Shown here one piece after another: positions 9,762 to 18,796 of a stretch of DNA of 64,000 nt; the first letter of the stretch is position 1; each line of letters starts with the position of its first letter. The notes beneath the pieces are model-generated. The model did not search any database and had not been told where the DNA came from. It worked only from the letters and a program-made list of their open reading frames with translations. This DNA comes from Sphingomonas gei. Its GTDB lineage: Bacteria > Pseudomonadota > Alphaproteobacteria > Sphingomonadales > Sphingomonadaceae. The stretch lies in NCBI RefSeq assembly GCF_004792685.1, contig NZ_SRXT01000004.1:186001-250000 (forward strand). The letters are read 5' to 3'. A program made the position numbers and the translations under genes.

Positions 9762-10778
9762 TCAGCCCCGCGCTCGCGCGGCCGCGCGAGCGATCGCGGT
9801 GCACTCCGCCTCGGCGAGCACTTCGCCGGCGCTCCCCGAATGCATCAGCGCGCGCTCGGTCTCGCGCACGCGCTGGATCGCCCGCGCGATCTGGGCGGCA
9901 TTCCAGCGCCGCAGCGCACGCCCGGTCGCCGCCTTTTCGCGAAAGAAGATGCGGTGCTTCTCGAGCACGTCCTCGACGCTCGCGCCCTTGTCCATGTCGC
10001 TGCGCAGTTCGGCCAAGGTGATCAGCCGGCGCGACAGCTGGCGCATCAGCGGCACCGCCACGCCATCGCCCAGTCCGGCCAGTTCGGCGCCGACTTCGCC
10101 GACACGTCCGTCGAGCACCGCGTCGATCGCGTGGAACAGCTCGGTATCGCCGAGATCGGCGCCGATCGCGTCGAGCGCCTCGCCGTCGGCATCGCGCGGC
10201 CGCTCGGGCGCGGCATCGAGATAGAGGGCGAGCTTCTCGATCTCGCGCGCAAGGATGGCGCGATCGCCCCCAGTCGCCGAGGCAAGCCGCTGGGGCACGT
10301 CGCCGGTGAGGCGCAGGCCGTGCTCGCGCGCCACCGTCGTCGCCAGCCGCGCCGCGTCGATCCCCTCGGGAACATAGCAGGCGAAAGCGAGTGCCGCGGG
10401 CGTGGCGATCGCCGCCTTGACCAGCTTGCCGCTGGCCTTGAGCCCCGGCCCGATCGCGATCACCGGGTTGCCCGCGCGCTCCGCGGCGAGCAGCAGGCCG
10501 ATAGCCTCGCCCGCGCTTTCGTCTACGCCCGAAAGCCGCACATAGCGCGCGCCGCCGAACAACGAGAGCGACGCGGCTTCGTCCGCCAGCCGTCCCGGCT
10601 GCTCGCGAAGTGCCTTCATGTCCACGTCGATGCGCTCGGCCTCGGGTCCCAGCGCACGGCCCAGCCGTGCGGCGAGCTCGGCCGCGCCGGCTTCGTCGGG
10701 GCCGTGGAACAGATAGAGCCGGGTTGCAGGATCGGGCTTGTCGACGGCGGCGCGGATCTGCCCCGCGCTGGCTTTCAT
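9762..10778 (-). CDS. holA: DNA polymerase III subunit delta
   Basis: 338-residue clamp-loader subunit that opens the sliding clamp. Recognisable parts are the N-terminal LYLFHGPDEAGAAELA region (a degenerate P-loop, as usual for HolA), the SLFGGARYVRL strand and the C-terminal collar domain with LAELRSDMDKG and FFREK. The ATG overlaps the lptE stop by four bases. The leuS-lptE-holA order is common in alphaproteobacteria and suggests one transcript from leuS. Confidence 0.94.
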   Translation of the reverse strand: MKASAGQIRAAVDKPDPATRLYLFHGPDEAGAAELAARLGRALGPEAERIDVDMKALREQPGRLADEAASLSLFGGARYVRLSGVDESAGEAIGLLLAAERAGNPVIAIGPGLKASGKLVKAAIATPAALAFACYVPEGIDAARLATTVAREHGLRLTGDVPQRLASATGGDRAILAREIEKLALYLDAAPERPRDADGEALDAIGADLGDTELFHAIDAVLDGRVGEVGAELAGLGDGVAVPLMRQLSRRLITLAELRSDMDKGASVEDVLEKHRIFFREKAATGRALRRWNAAQIARAIQRVRETERALMHSGSAGEVLAEAECTAIARAAARARG

Positions 10779-11293
10779 TGCGCTGCGGCGCCCGCAGGCG
10801 CGGGGACCGACTCCGATTGGGCATAGCGCGCCACGCGTGCGACGATCTGATCGGCGACGATCCCCGAAAGTCGCTCCAAAGCGGTCCGTTCGGCAGCGAT
10901 CGTCGCATATTCGGAGCCGACCACGTCGATACCGGCATCCGAACCCGCAGTAGCATCCAGCACTACGGCGCCGCTCGCGAGATCGACCAATTGATAGCGC
11001 GCGCGCAAAGCCCGCCGCTCGCGCGCGACGCTGTCGTCGCGGCGCACGCCGAGCCCGGAAATCTGGTCGTCGAGCTGGATTTCCAGGCGATAGCGCGCCG
11101 TCGTGTCGCCGGCGTTCAACCGGTCGCGCAGCGCGTTGGATACCAGCCAGCCCGATTGCCCTTCGATCGGCGCGACCTGGACCGAGGCCAGTGTCGACGC
11201 GACCGTGCCGCCGCTGCCGCCGCTATACAGCGGACGGAGCCCGCAGGCCGACAGCGTCAACGCCGCCACGCATAGGAAAGCCGCGGCCCTCAT
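10775..11293 (-). CDS. lptE: LPS assembly lipoprotein LptE
   Basis: 172 residues with a lipoprotein signal peptide ending in the lipobox LSAC (Cys17), followed by the [10 protein letters not shown] start typical of alphaproteobacterial LptE. LptE plugs and stabilises the outer-membrane LPS translocon LptD. The family is sequence-divergent, so the call rests on the lipobox, the GLRPLY motif, the length and the position between leuS and holA. It overlaps both neighbours by four bases (ATGA). Confidence 0.9.
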   Translation of the reverse strand: MRAAAFLCVAALTLSACGLRPLYSGGSGGTVASTLASVQVAPIEGQSGWLVSNALRDRLNAGDTTARYRLEIQLDDQISGLGVRRDDSVARERRALRARYQLVDLASGAVVLDATAGSDAGIDVVGSEYATIAAERTALERLSGIVADQIVARVARYAQSESVPAPAGAAAQ

Positions 11294-14001
11294 GCGACGA
11301 TGTTCACCAGACGGTCGGGCACGACGATCACCTTCCTGGGCGGCTTGCCCTCGAGCGCACGAACGACCTTGTCGGCGGCAAGTGCCGCAGCTTCGACCGT
11401 TTCGTTCGGCGCGCCCTTGGGCATTACCAGCGTATCGCGCAGCTTGCCATTCACTTGCAGCGCGATCGTGACTTCATCGTCGACCAGCAGCGCCGGGTCG
11501 ACTTCGGGCCAGGGCGCATCGGCGATCAGCCCGTCCTCGCCCATCGCGGCCCAGGCCTCTTCGGCGATATGCGGCACCATCGGCGCGACGATTCGGACGA
11601 TCGTGCGGATCGCATTAGAGCGCGAGGCCGAAGGTGCAGCCTTCTCGACGGCATTGACCAGCTCGTAGAGCCGCGCGACCGACTTGTTGAAGGTCAGCGC
11701 CTCGATATCGCCGGCGACGCCATGGATCGTGCGATGCAGCTTGCGGTCGAGATCCTTGTCCTGGCCGCCAATAGCTTCTGGCGCGTCTTCCACCCCGTCG
11801 AACAGCCGCCACAGACGCTGGACGAAGCGCCACGCGCCTTCGATGCCGTTCTCGCTCCATTCCAGGTCGCGCTCGGGAGGCGAATCCGACAGCATGAACC
11901 AGCGCACCGCGTCGGCGCCGTATTGGTCGACGATCGGTTCGGGATCGACGGTGTTCTTCTTGGACTTGGACATCTTCTCGATGCGGCCAATATCGACCGC
12001 CGTTCCGGTGTCCTTGGCGACAGCGCTGCCGTCGGGTCGGATGTCTACTTCATCTGGAGACAGCCACATGGGTGGCTGAGGGGGGTCGAGAAGCGAGGGA
12101 ATAGAATATGTTGCGTGCGTCACCATGCCTTGGGTGAACAGCCCGGCGAACGGCTCGGCCACGTCGAGCTTGCCGATATGCTGGAGCGCACGGGTGAAGA
12201 AGCGAGCATAGAGCAAGTGGAGGATCGCATGCTCGACTCCGCCGATATACTGGCCGACCGGCAGCCATTGCTCGGCAACCGCCTTGTCGAACGGCTTGTC
12301 GGCCGGCTGGCTGGCGAAGCGTATGAAATACCAGGAGGAATCGAAGAAGGTGTCCAGCGTGTCGGTCTCGCGCCGCGCCGGTGCGTCGCATTTCGGGCAG
12401 TTGACGTGCTTCCACGTCGGATGCCGGTCGAGCGGATTGCCGGGGACATCGAACGACACGTCTTCGGGCAGTACCACCGGGAGTTGTCCGCGCGGCACGC
12501 CGACCGGGCCGCAGCTCTCGCAGTGGATGATCGGGATCGGCGTGCCCCAGTAACGCTGGCGGCTGACGCCCCAGTCACGCAGCCGCCATACGGTGGTACC
12601 GGTGCCCCAGGCCTGACTTTCAGCCAGCGCTATAACGGCTCGAACAGCAGCAGGAATTGATGCAAAAAAGTTAGCGCCGCTATCTACGAGAATCTTCTCC
12701 ATCCGTGGATCGAGATATTCTTGTTCGCGACCTTCGGAAGGTTTGATCTCCAAGGCCGCTTCGTTGAAGTCGTGATAGAAGACGTTCTCATCGGATTCTT
12801 CGTCACGTTCAAAAGCTACTTTGCGCTCTGCGTCGTATCGGATTCCAGCTGGCAAGTGCTGTGGTAAGATCGGGAGGCCGTATTTGGTCGCGAATTCGAA
12901 GTCGCGCTGGTCGTGCGCGGGCACGCCGAACACCGCGCCGGTGCCGTAATCCATCAGCACGAAGTTCGCGATATAGACCGGCAATTGCCAAGCAGGATCA
13001 AAGGGATGCGTGGCGCGTAGGCCGGTGTCGAAGCCAAGCTTCTCCTGCGTTTCGAGCTCGGCCGCGGTGGTCCCGCCCTGCTTGCAGCGCTCGATGAACG
13101 CCTGCACTTCGGAGTTTCCGGCGGCGAGCGCCTGCGCGATCGGATGATCCGCAGCGATCGCGACGAAGCTCGATCCGAAGATCGTGTCGGGGCGGGTGGT
13201 GAAGACCTCGACCTGATTTAGGACTGCCGTGATAGCGTCAGGATTTGGATTAGAAGCCCACGCCACGTCCAGTTGCTGAGACAACTGAAGTCCATCCAGC
13301 GCAAAACGAAACCGCAGCCCCTCCGACTTGCCGATCCAGTTCTCCTGCATCAATTTGACCTTGTCGGGCCAATGCTCGAGCCGCTGGACTCCGGTCAGCA
13401 ATTCCTCGGCGAACTGGGTGATCTTGAGGAACCACTGGCTGAGCTTCTTGCGCTCGACCAGTGCGCCCGAGCGCCAGCCGCGCCCGTCGATCACCTGCTC
13501 GTTGGCGAGCACGGTCATGTCGACCGGATCCCAATTGACCGCCGATTCCTTGCGATAGACCAGCCCGCTCTCGAAGAAATCGAGGAAGATCGCCTGTTCC
13601 TGCCCATAATAATCGGGCTCGCAGGTCGCCAGTTCGCGGCTCCAGTCGAGGGCGAAGCCGAGCCGCTTGAGCTGCGCCTTCATCGTCGCGATGTTCTGGC
13701 GGGTCCAGTTGCCGGGATGGACCTTCTTTTCCATCGCCGCATTCTCGGCAGGCATGCCGAACGCGTCCCAGCCCATCGGGTGGAGCACTTCCATGCCCTT
13801 CATCCGCCGGAAGCGTGCGAGCACGTCGCCCATCGTATAGTTGCGGACGTGCCCCATATGGATGCGCCCGGAGGGGTAGGGGAACATCTCGAGGACGTAG
13901 GATTTGGGCTTGGGGCTGTCGTCGCGCGCAGCGAAGGTGCGGCGCTCGTCCCAGACCTTCTGCCAGTGCGAATCGGACTTCAGCGCATTGAACCGCGACA
14001 C
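11290..14001 (-). CDS. leuS: leucyl-tRNA synthetase
   Basis: 903-residue class I aminoacyl-tRNA synthetase. The HIGH-type motif HMGH is at 48-51 and KMSKS at 676-680. The CP1 editing domain with the threonine-rich and GTGAVFG-type motifs is present, as are the zinc-site-like cysteine pairs (CESC, CPKCD). The protein is longer than typical LeuS. The extra length maps to segments around 238-267, 368-447 and 629-654, which have markedly lower G+C than the rest of the gene (about 50% by hand count over 12661-12900). The ATG context at 14001 is ordinary. First gene of the leuS-lptE-holA run. Confidence 0.97.
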   Translation of the reverse strand: MSRFNALKSDSHWQKVWDERRTFAARDDSPKPKSYVLEMFPYPSGRIHMGHVRNYTMGDVLARFRRMKGMEVLHPMGWDAFGMPAENAAMEKKVHPGNWTRQNIATMKAQLKRLGFALDWSRELATCEPDYYGQEQAIFLDFFESGLVYRKESAVNWDPVDMTVLANEQVIDGRGWRSGALVERKKLSQWFLKITQFAEELLTGVQRLEHWPDKVKLMQENWIGKSEGLRFRFALDGLQLSQQLDVAWASNPNPDAITAVLNQVEVFTTRPDTIFGSSFVAIAADHPIAQALAAGNSEVQAFIERCKQGGTTAAELETQEKLGFDTGLRATHPFDPAWQLPVYIANFVLMDYGTGAVFGVPAHDQRDFEFATKYGLPILPQHLPAGIRYDAERKVAFERDEESDENVFYHDFNEAALEIKPSEGREQEYLDPRMEKILVDSGANFFASIPAAVRAVIALAESQAWGTGTTVWRLRDWGVSRQRYWGTPIPIIHCESCGPVGVPRGQLPVVLPEDVSFDVPGNPLDRHPTWKHVNCPKCDAPARRETDTLDTFFDSSWYFIRFASQPADKPFDKAVAEQWLPVGQYIGGVEHAILHLLYARFFTRALQHIGKLDVAEPFAGLFTQGMVTHATYSIPSLLDPPQPPMWLSPDEVDIRPDGSAVAKDTGTAVDIGRIEKMSKSKKNTVDPEPIVDQYGADAVRWFMLSDSPPERDLEWSENGIEGAWRFVQRLWRLFDGVEDAPEAIGGQDKDLDRKLHRTIHGVAGDIEALTFNKSVARLYELVNAVEKAAPSASRSNAIRTIVRIVAPMVPHIAEEAWAAMGEDGLIADAPWPEVDPALLVDDEVTIALQVNGKLRDTLVMPKGAPNETVEAAALAADKVVRALEGKPPRKVIVVPDRLVNIVA

Positions 14002-14118
14002 GTACGGAATTCCTTCAAATCTGCTGCCCGGGCACTAGGCAGCGCCGCATGAGCGATCAACCCCCGTCCCGGGCGAGGCGGAGGCACGATACGCGGTGCA
14101 ATCGAAGGAAGGGCCCGC

Positions 14119-14553
14119 TCAGTCCTTGACGATCGCAGCCCGGCGCAAGTCGCGAGCGCGGGTGAGGATGATGTCCTCGAGCTTCTGGACGGTCGCGGCT
14201 TGAACCGGCGCGGCGACCCACTGGCCGGTGCGGTTGACTTCGCGCAATGCGGCGACGCGCAGCGCATCGGCGCGAAGATCCTGGTCGAGCACGGTGACGG
14301 TGACCTTCATCCGCTCGGCCGGGGTGTTCGGGTTCACATACCAGTCGGTGACGATGACGCCGCCGTTCGAATCGGTCTGGAGCAGCGGCATGAAGCTCAA
14401 CGTGTCCAGCGTCGCGCGCCACAGATAGGAATTGACGCCGATCGTGGTCACACGCGACGCCGCAAGGTCGGCCTCGGGGCGCTTGTTGCCGCCGCATGCG
14501 GTGATCGAAAGAGCGAGCGACCCCAGGATCGCGGTGCGCAACAGGCGGTTCAT
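14119..14553 (-). CDS. DUF3576 domain-containing lipoprotein
   Basis: 144 residues with a lipobox signal peptide (SITAC, Cys20), then a compact domain containing GVNSYLWRATLDTLSFMPL and DSNGGVIVTDWY. This is the alphaproteobacterial DUF3576 family, of unknown function and probably anchored in the outer membrane. The start MNRLLR at 14553 is chosen because AGGA lies 8 bases upstream and it opens directly into the signal peptide; an ATG 13 codons earlier would precede it with non-signal residues. It lies upstream of leuS on the same strand. Confidence 0.85.
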   Translation of the reverse strand: MNRLLRTAILGSLALSITACGGNKRPEADLAASRVTTIGVNSYLWRATLDTLSFMPLLQTDSNGGVIVTDWYVNPNTPAERMKVTVTVLDQDLRADALRVAALREVNRTGQWVAAPVQAATVQKLEDIILTRARDLRRAAIVKD

Positions 14554-14778
14554 CGACACATTCCTAAGCCCGAAAGGATAAAGCGAGAGCATCTATAGGG
14601 GCTCGTGTGGCGGGAGCAAGGCGGCAGCGCTCCCAGCGATCGCCGGCGATTCGCCGGCAAACCAGGCGATTCGCTGCCAAACCTGTGGGCATCGGGCAAC
14701 AGTGGCACGAAATTTCAGCAGCCTGTGGAACCTTGCTTCCGAATCATGGTACGGCCCTCTACATAAAAGGGGATGAAA

Positions 14779-15504
14779 ATGCGTTTGGCACGTTGGGCGA
14801 CGGTGATGGGGCTGGGGGCGATCTGCGCCGCCGGCGCTTTCGTTGCACCCGCGCTCCAGGCGCAGGAAAATGGCAGGGTCGAGCGCGGCTATGCCCTGCG
14901 GCCGGCCACGGCGTTGCGCAGCGGCATCGGCACCTTCACGCCCGCCGCCGCCGATCCCAAGCTTGCCGCGATCCTCGCGCGCAGCGGCATGCCCGAAGCC
15001 GGCTTCCGCTTCACGCCCTCCGAATCGCGCCGCGGCGGCCGCGCGGTGACCGTTGCGGTCCGTGCGCGTTCGACTCGCACCGCGGCGATCGCCAGCCGCA
15101 ACGACGTGATCGCAGCGACGCCGGTGAGCCTCGCGCCGATTGCCTATAATCTCGGCGTGTCGGTCGGCTGGAAGCGCTTTGCCGTCGCCGGCGACGTGAC
15201 TCGCGTCGAACTCGTCACCCAGCCGGGCAGCACCGAGCGCGCCAATCTGGGCGTCAGCTATTCGGGCAGCCGAGTCACTGGCCGCGTCCAGGCCGCAACC
15301 GAGCGTCCGCTGGCCAACACGCCGGTCCTGATCGGCGACAAGCCGAGCTATTCGATTGATGTCGGCGGCAGCTATTCGTTGACGCGCAACTTCGATGTGA
15401 CGGCGGGCGTGCGCTACAAGAGCGAGCAGGATCGCCTGCCCAAGGTGACCGACAACCGCCGCGACAGCCAGGCGGTCTATGTGGGCACTGCCTTCCGCTT
15501 CTGA
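14779..15504 (+). CDS. probable outer-membrane beta-barrel protein
   Basis: 241 residues with a clear Sec signal peptide cleaved around ALQA-Q (residues 28-29). The rest is alternating polar and hydrophobic strands (VSVGWKRFAVAGDVTRVEL, YSIDVGGSYSL, FDVTAGVRYKSE) and the protein ends in Phe (AFRF), as outer-membrane barrels do. No specific family is recognised. The second ATG (14779) is used because AAGGGG sits directly against the first (14773). Transcribed alone, divergently from the DUF3576 gene. Confidence 0.75.
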   Translation: MRLARWATVMGLGAICAAGAFVAPALQAQENGRVERGYALRPATALRSGIGTFTPAAADPKLAAILARSGMPEAGFRFTPSESRRGGRAVTVAVRARSTRTAAIASRNDVIAATPVSLAPIAYNLGVSVGWKRFAVAGDVTRVELVTQPGSTERANLGVSYSGSRVTGRVQAATERPLANTPVLIGDKPSYSIDVGGSYSLTRNFDVTAGVRYKSEQDRLPKVTDNRRDSQAVYVGTAFRF

Positions 15505-15571
15505 CGCCAACGGGCATCCCGCCAAGGCCGGGATCTCATGCGGCTAATTCACCCCTGAGATCGTCGCGCTG

Positions 15572-15642
15572 TCCTGCGAAAGCGGGAGCCTAGCGCCACA
15601 AGCGGGGCGGTAGATAATCCTGGGCTCCTGCTTTCGCAGGGG
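15572..15642. repeat. intergenic inverted repeat (CCTGCGAAAGC family), copy 2
   Basis: TCCTGCGAAAGCGGGAGCC on the left pairs with GGGCTCCTGCTTTCGCAGG on the right. It is the same family as 9644-9724. It overlaps the last codons of the minus-strand ThiE-like gene and supplies its stop codon (TAG at 15590-15592). Confidence 0.85.
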
Positions 15643-16171
15643 AACCAGGTTGTCCTATCCAAGCATCGATCGCCGCCCAGCCGTAAATCCCCAGCGGCCG
15701 CAGCCCCGCCGCGCGGTGCGGATCCATCCCGCCGAGCGCGATCACCGGCACCCCAAGCCCGCGGATCATCAGCCCAAGCCGCGCCCGCCCCAGTGCCGGC
15801 GCCCCCGGATGCGAGCGCGTCGCGAATACCGGCGAAACGAACAGCAGATCGGCGCCTGCCCGTATCCCCGCAACCGCCTCACGTCGAGAATGCGCCGGCC
15901 AAGTGCGCAATCCCGCGCCGCGGCGACCATGGACCCCCGCTTCGCCGCGACCGAGCCGCTCTGCGCCGGCGCGGATCACCAGCAGCCCCCGGCGCCGTGC
16001 CATCCGCGTCACTTGGGCAAATAGCGCGCGCCGCTCCGCCAGCGGCAAGCCGTAGTGCCGAAACACCACCCCGCTCCCGCGCGGCAGCCGCGCGAGCGCA
16101 TTCCACAGCGATTCGCCCATCCGCTCGTCGGTCATCAGCCAGAGGTGCGGCAGAGGGTGGCGGGGTGGCAT
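15590..16171 (-). CDS. thiamine phosphate synthase-like (ThiE/TenI family) protein
   Basis: 193-residue TIM-barrel-like protein with LWLMTDER at its N-terminus, FRHYGLPLAERR, GADLLFVSPVFATRSHPGAP and VIALGGMDPHRA. These correspond to the phosphate-binding and strand motifs of ThiE/TenI proteins. It probably acts in thiamine metabolism, but several ThiE-like proteins are not the main synthase. The last 19 or so residues (PGSPAKAGAQDYLPP and on) are encoded by an intergenic repeat and look non-native. The start at 16171 is uncertain; an in-frame ATG at 16195 is an alternative. Confidence 0.75.
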   Translation of the reverse strand: MPPRHPLPHLWLMTDERMGESLWNALARLPRGSGVVFRHYGLPLAERRALFAQVTRMARRRGLLVIRAGAERLGRGEAGVHGRRGAGLRTWPAHSRREAVAGIRAGADLLFVSPVFATRSHPGAPALGRARLGLMIRGLGVPVIALGGMDPHRAAGLRPLGIYGWAAIDAWIGQPGSPAKAGAQDYLPPRLWR

Positions 16172-16193
16172 CGGCCCGCCTATAGCGCGGCGC

Positions 16194-16859
16194 ATGCCCA
16201 TAGACGAAGCCTCAACCCGGCTCGCCGAAGTTCGCGAGAAGATCGCCCGCGCCGCGCAGCTCGCCGGCCGCGTGCCCGAATCGGTCGAGCTGATCGCGAT
16301 ATCCAAAATGCACGATGCCGCTGCGATCCAGCCGCTGATCGAGGCCGGACAGCGCGTATTCGGCGAGAATCGCGTGCAGGAAGCGGCGGCCAAATGGCCC
16401 GAGTTGCGCGAGACGACGGGTGTTTCGCTGCACCTGGTCGGCCAGCTTCAGTCGAACAAGGCCGAGGAAGCGGTCGCGCTCTTCGATGCCATCCATTCGG
16501 TTGATCGTCCCTCGCTCGTCCAGGCATTGGCCAGGGCAACGGACAAGGTCGGAAAGCGCCCGCTCTGCTTTCTCCAGGTCAATGTGGGCGACGAGCCGCA
16601 AAAGGGCGGCTGCGCGGTCGCCGATCTCTCGGCCCTGCTGGGCGAGGCGCGCGCCGCGGAACTGCCGGTGGGTGGGCTGATGTGCGTCCCTCCGCTCGAG
16701 GTCGAGGCGGCGCCCTATTTTGCCCTGCTCGCCAAGCTCGCCCGCGACCATGGCATTGCCGACCTCAGCATGGGGATGTCGGGCGATTACGAGACCGCAG
16801 TGACCATCGGTGCCACGCACGTCCGAGTCGGCACTGCCTTGTTCGGAGAGCGTGAGTGA
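16194..16859 (+). CDS. YggS/PLPBP family pyridoxal-phosphate homeostasis protein
   Basis: 221-residue PLP-binding protein with an alanine-racemase-type barrel but no catalytic domain 2. The PLP lysine is Lys38 in LIAISK. The motifs FGENRVQEA, HLVGQLQSNK and GMSGDYETA are all present. The family buffers free PLP and influences amino-acid pools. The start is 23 bases from the divergent ThiE-like gene's start. The stop overlaps the next gene's GTG. Confidence 0.95.
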   Translation: MPIDEASTRLAEVREKIARAAQLAGRVPESVELIAISKMHDAAAIQPLIEAGQRVFGENRVQEAAAKWPELRETTGVSLHLVGQLQSNKAEEAVALFDAIHSVDRPSLVQALARATDKVGKRPLCFLQVNVGDEPQKGGCAVADLSALLGEARAAELPVGGLMCVPPLEVEAAPYFALLAKLARDHGIADLSMGMSGDYETAVTIGATHVRVGTALFGERE

Positions 16860-17518
16860 AATTCGATGCGATGATCTTCGATTTCGATGGGGTGCTGCTC
16901 GAGAGCGAATATGCCGGAAACCGCCAGATCGCCGAATATCTGACCGGCATCGGCCATCCGACCACGGCTGAGGATTCGATGGCCAATTTCATGGGGCTGG
17001 CCGGCGCCGATTTTCTCGGAGCGATCGAATCGTGGATCGGCCGCGCGGTCCCGGACGATTTCCACGCGGTGCGCGCGGTCGAGGATCGACGCGCACTGGA
17101 GGAGGGCCTCCCCGCTGTCGCCGGGGCGATCCGCTTCATCGAGAGCCTTCCCGAAGCGCTGCCGCGCGCGATCGCCTCGTCGAGCAGCACCGAGTGGATC
17201 ACCCGGCATCTCGATCATCTCGGCGTGCGCGCGGCGTTTGGCGACAAGATCTTCAGCGGTCGCGAACATGTCGCGCGCGGCAAGCCAGCGCCCGATGTCT
17301 ATCTCCATGCCGCGGATGCGCTCGGCGTCGACATTCGCCGCTGCGTGATCTTGGAGGATTCGCCGGTGGGCGTGACCGGCGCGGTCGCCTCGGGGGCCTT
17401 CGTCGTCGGGCTGTGCGCGGGCACGCATTGCGCGCCCGACCATGCCGATCGCCTGCGCGCGCTCGGCGTCCAGGCGATCGCGACCGACTTCGACGCGGTC
17501 GCCCGGCTGATTGCCTAG
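16856..17518 (+). CDS. HAD-family hydrolase (phosphatase or phosphomutase type)
   Basis: 220-residue HAD protein. Motif I is DFDGVLLESE with Asp9 and Asp11; motif II is ASSSSTEW; the motif III lysine is in ARGKPAPD; motif IV is LEDSPVG. The helical cap after motif I places it with the phosphoglycolate phosphatase/beta-phosphoglucomutase subgroup. The substrate is not determinable. The GTG start overlaps the yggS-type gene's stop (GTGA), so the two are coupled. Confidence 0.92.
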   Translation: MKFDAMIFDFDGVLLESEYAGNRQIAEYLTGIGHPTTAEDSMANFMGLAGADFLGAIESWIGRAVPDDFHAVRAVEDRRALEEGLPAVAGAIRFIESLPEALPRAIASSSSTEWITRHLDHLGVRAAFGDKIFSGREHVARGKPAPDVYLHAADALGVDIRRCVILEDSPVGVTGAVASGAFVVGLCAGTHCAPDHADRLRALGVQAIATDFDAVARLIA

Positions 17519-17536
17519 ATCCGGTCGGATTTCCGC

Positions 17537-17600
17537 TTGCAATGTAGGATTTCGCCTGCTGGCATCGATGTGCCGCCACCCGGCGGCCGCTCTTTGAGAT
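17537..17600 (+). other. conserved intergenic element, copy 2
   Basis: It shares TTGCAATGTAGGATTT (16/16), CTGG-AT and GCCGCTCTTTGA-AT with 2433-2497, but its hairpin differs (GCCGCC, ACCC, GGCGGC at 17572-17587). TTGCAA and TGGCAT are again exactly 17 bases apart. It also sits in a convergent gap (17519-17737), where nothing else was seen. Confidence 0.55.
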
Positions 17601-17737
17601 TATCGATCGCGACCGAAAACTGCGCCGGACCTTTATGCATTCCGGCATGGCCCACTCGCCGCTGGACATGCGCGACAGTGTGACCTTGGTGTGACCTTTG
17701 GTTCGCAAGGCGCGCGCGCCGGCGTGATCGTCCTGCC

Positions 17738-18796
17738 TTAGAGCTGGTGGCCGGTGCGGTCGCGCTTGGTGGCGAGATAGCCTTGGTTGTGCGGATTGGG
17801 GGGCAGCTTGTGCGCTACTCGCTCGGCAACAATGATCCCCGCGGCTTCCAACGCCGCCACCTTGTCCGGATTGTTGGTCAGCAGCCTTATCGTCCTCTGG
17901 CCGAGCAAAGCGAGCATCCGCCCGGCGACGGCGAAGTCGCGCGCGTCGACGGCGAACCCCAGACGGGTATTGGCGTCGACGGTGTCGAAGCCCTGGTCCT
18001 GCAGCGCATAGGCGCGCAGCTTGTTGATCAGCCCGATCCCGCGGCCTTCCTGGCGCAGATAGAGCAATATGCCCCAGCCGCTCGTCTCGATTGCGGCGAT
18101 CGCCGCCTTTAGCTGCGGTCCGCAATCGCATTTCAGGCTGCCGAGTACGTCGCCGGTCAGGCATTCGCTGTGGAGCCGGACCAGCGGCGGGTTGCCGTCG
18201 GGCTGGCCGATCAGAAGCGCGACATGCTCGCCCGGCATTTCGTCGGTTCGGAAAGCGACGATCTCGCTGTCTTCTGCGCCGGCGACGGGCAGCCGCGCGC
18301 GCCCGACGATGCGCAGCCGGTCCGCGTCCTCGTGCGCGTCGATGTCGGCGGGAGTAATCGCTGCATCGTCCGTCCCCCGAGTCGCGAAAAAGGCCGGCAA
18401 CAGACCGGAGATCCGCGCCAGGCGCAGCGCCGCGGCGGCGGCGTCGGGCGCTTCCACTTCGATCGCCCGGAACGGCCCCTTGAGCGGAGTCGCAAGGTCC
18501 AGCTGCGGGTCAGCGAGTGCAGTCGCGGTGTCGAAATCGAGCCAGGGCACGCGTTCGACGAGCACCGGCCCGTCGGGCGCCGCCGCCTCACGCTGGTTGG
18601 CGAGCTTGAGAGTCGCTGCGCGCCCGGCGGAGAGCAACACCGGTGCAACGCCTTCGGGGTCGAAAGCCTTGAGCCGCTCGGCGTCGGCGGTTTCGATCGC
18701 CAGCAGCTTGAGCGTCGCGTCGCGCCCGCGGATCGCCACCGGCCAGCCCCGGCGCAGCGCGTCGACCGCGGTGGCAACGGCGCGCGGATTCGTCAA
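17738..18796 (-). CDS. ribA: GTP cyclohydrolase II with degenerate RibB-like N-terminal half
   Basis: 352 residues. The C-terminal half (about 170-352) is a full RibA. It has zinc ligands Cys202, Cys213 and Cys215 (ECLTGDVLGSLKCDC), the catalytic RQEGRG at 238-243, and LLTNNP. It opens GTP for riboflavin synthesis. The N-terminal 165 residues resemble a DHBP-synthase fold (ALRRGWPVAI, then a later TALADP region) but lack its acidic DDEDRENEGD motif. The start is taken as TTG at 18796, which overlaps the xth stop (TTGA); no ATG or GTG precedes the conserved region. Confidence 0.92.
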   Translation of the reverse strand: MTNPRAVATAVDALRRGWPVAIRGRDATLKLLAIETADAERLKAFDPEGVAPVLLSAGRAATLKLANQREAAAPDGPVLVERVPWLDFDTATALADPQLDLATPLKGPFRAIEVEAPDAAAAALRLARISGLLPAFFATRGTDDAAITPADIDAHEDADRLRIVGRARLPVAGAEDSEIVAFRTDEMPGEHVALLIGQPDGNPPLVRLHSECLTGDVLGSLKCDCGPQLKAAIAAIETSGWGILLYLRQEGRGIGLINKLRAYALQDQGFDTVDANTRLGFAVDARDFAVAGRMLALLGQRTIRLLTNNPDKVAALEAAGIIVAERVAHKLPPNPHNQGYLATKRDRTGHQL

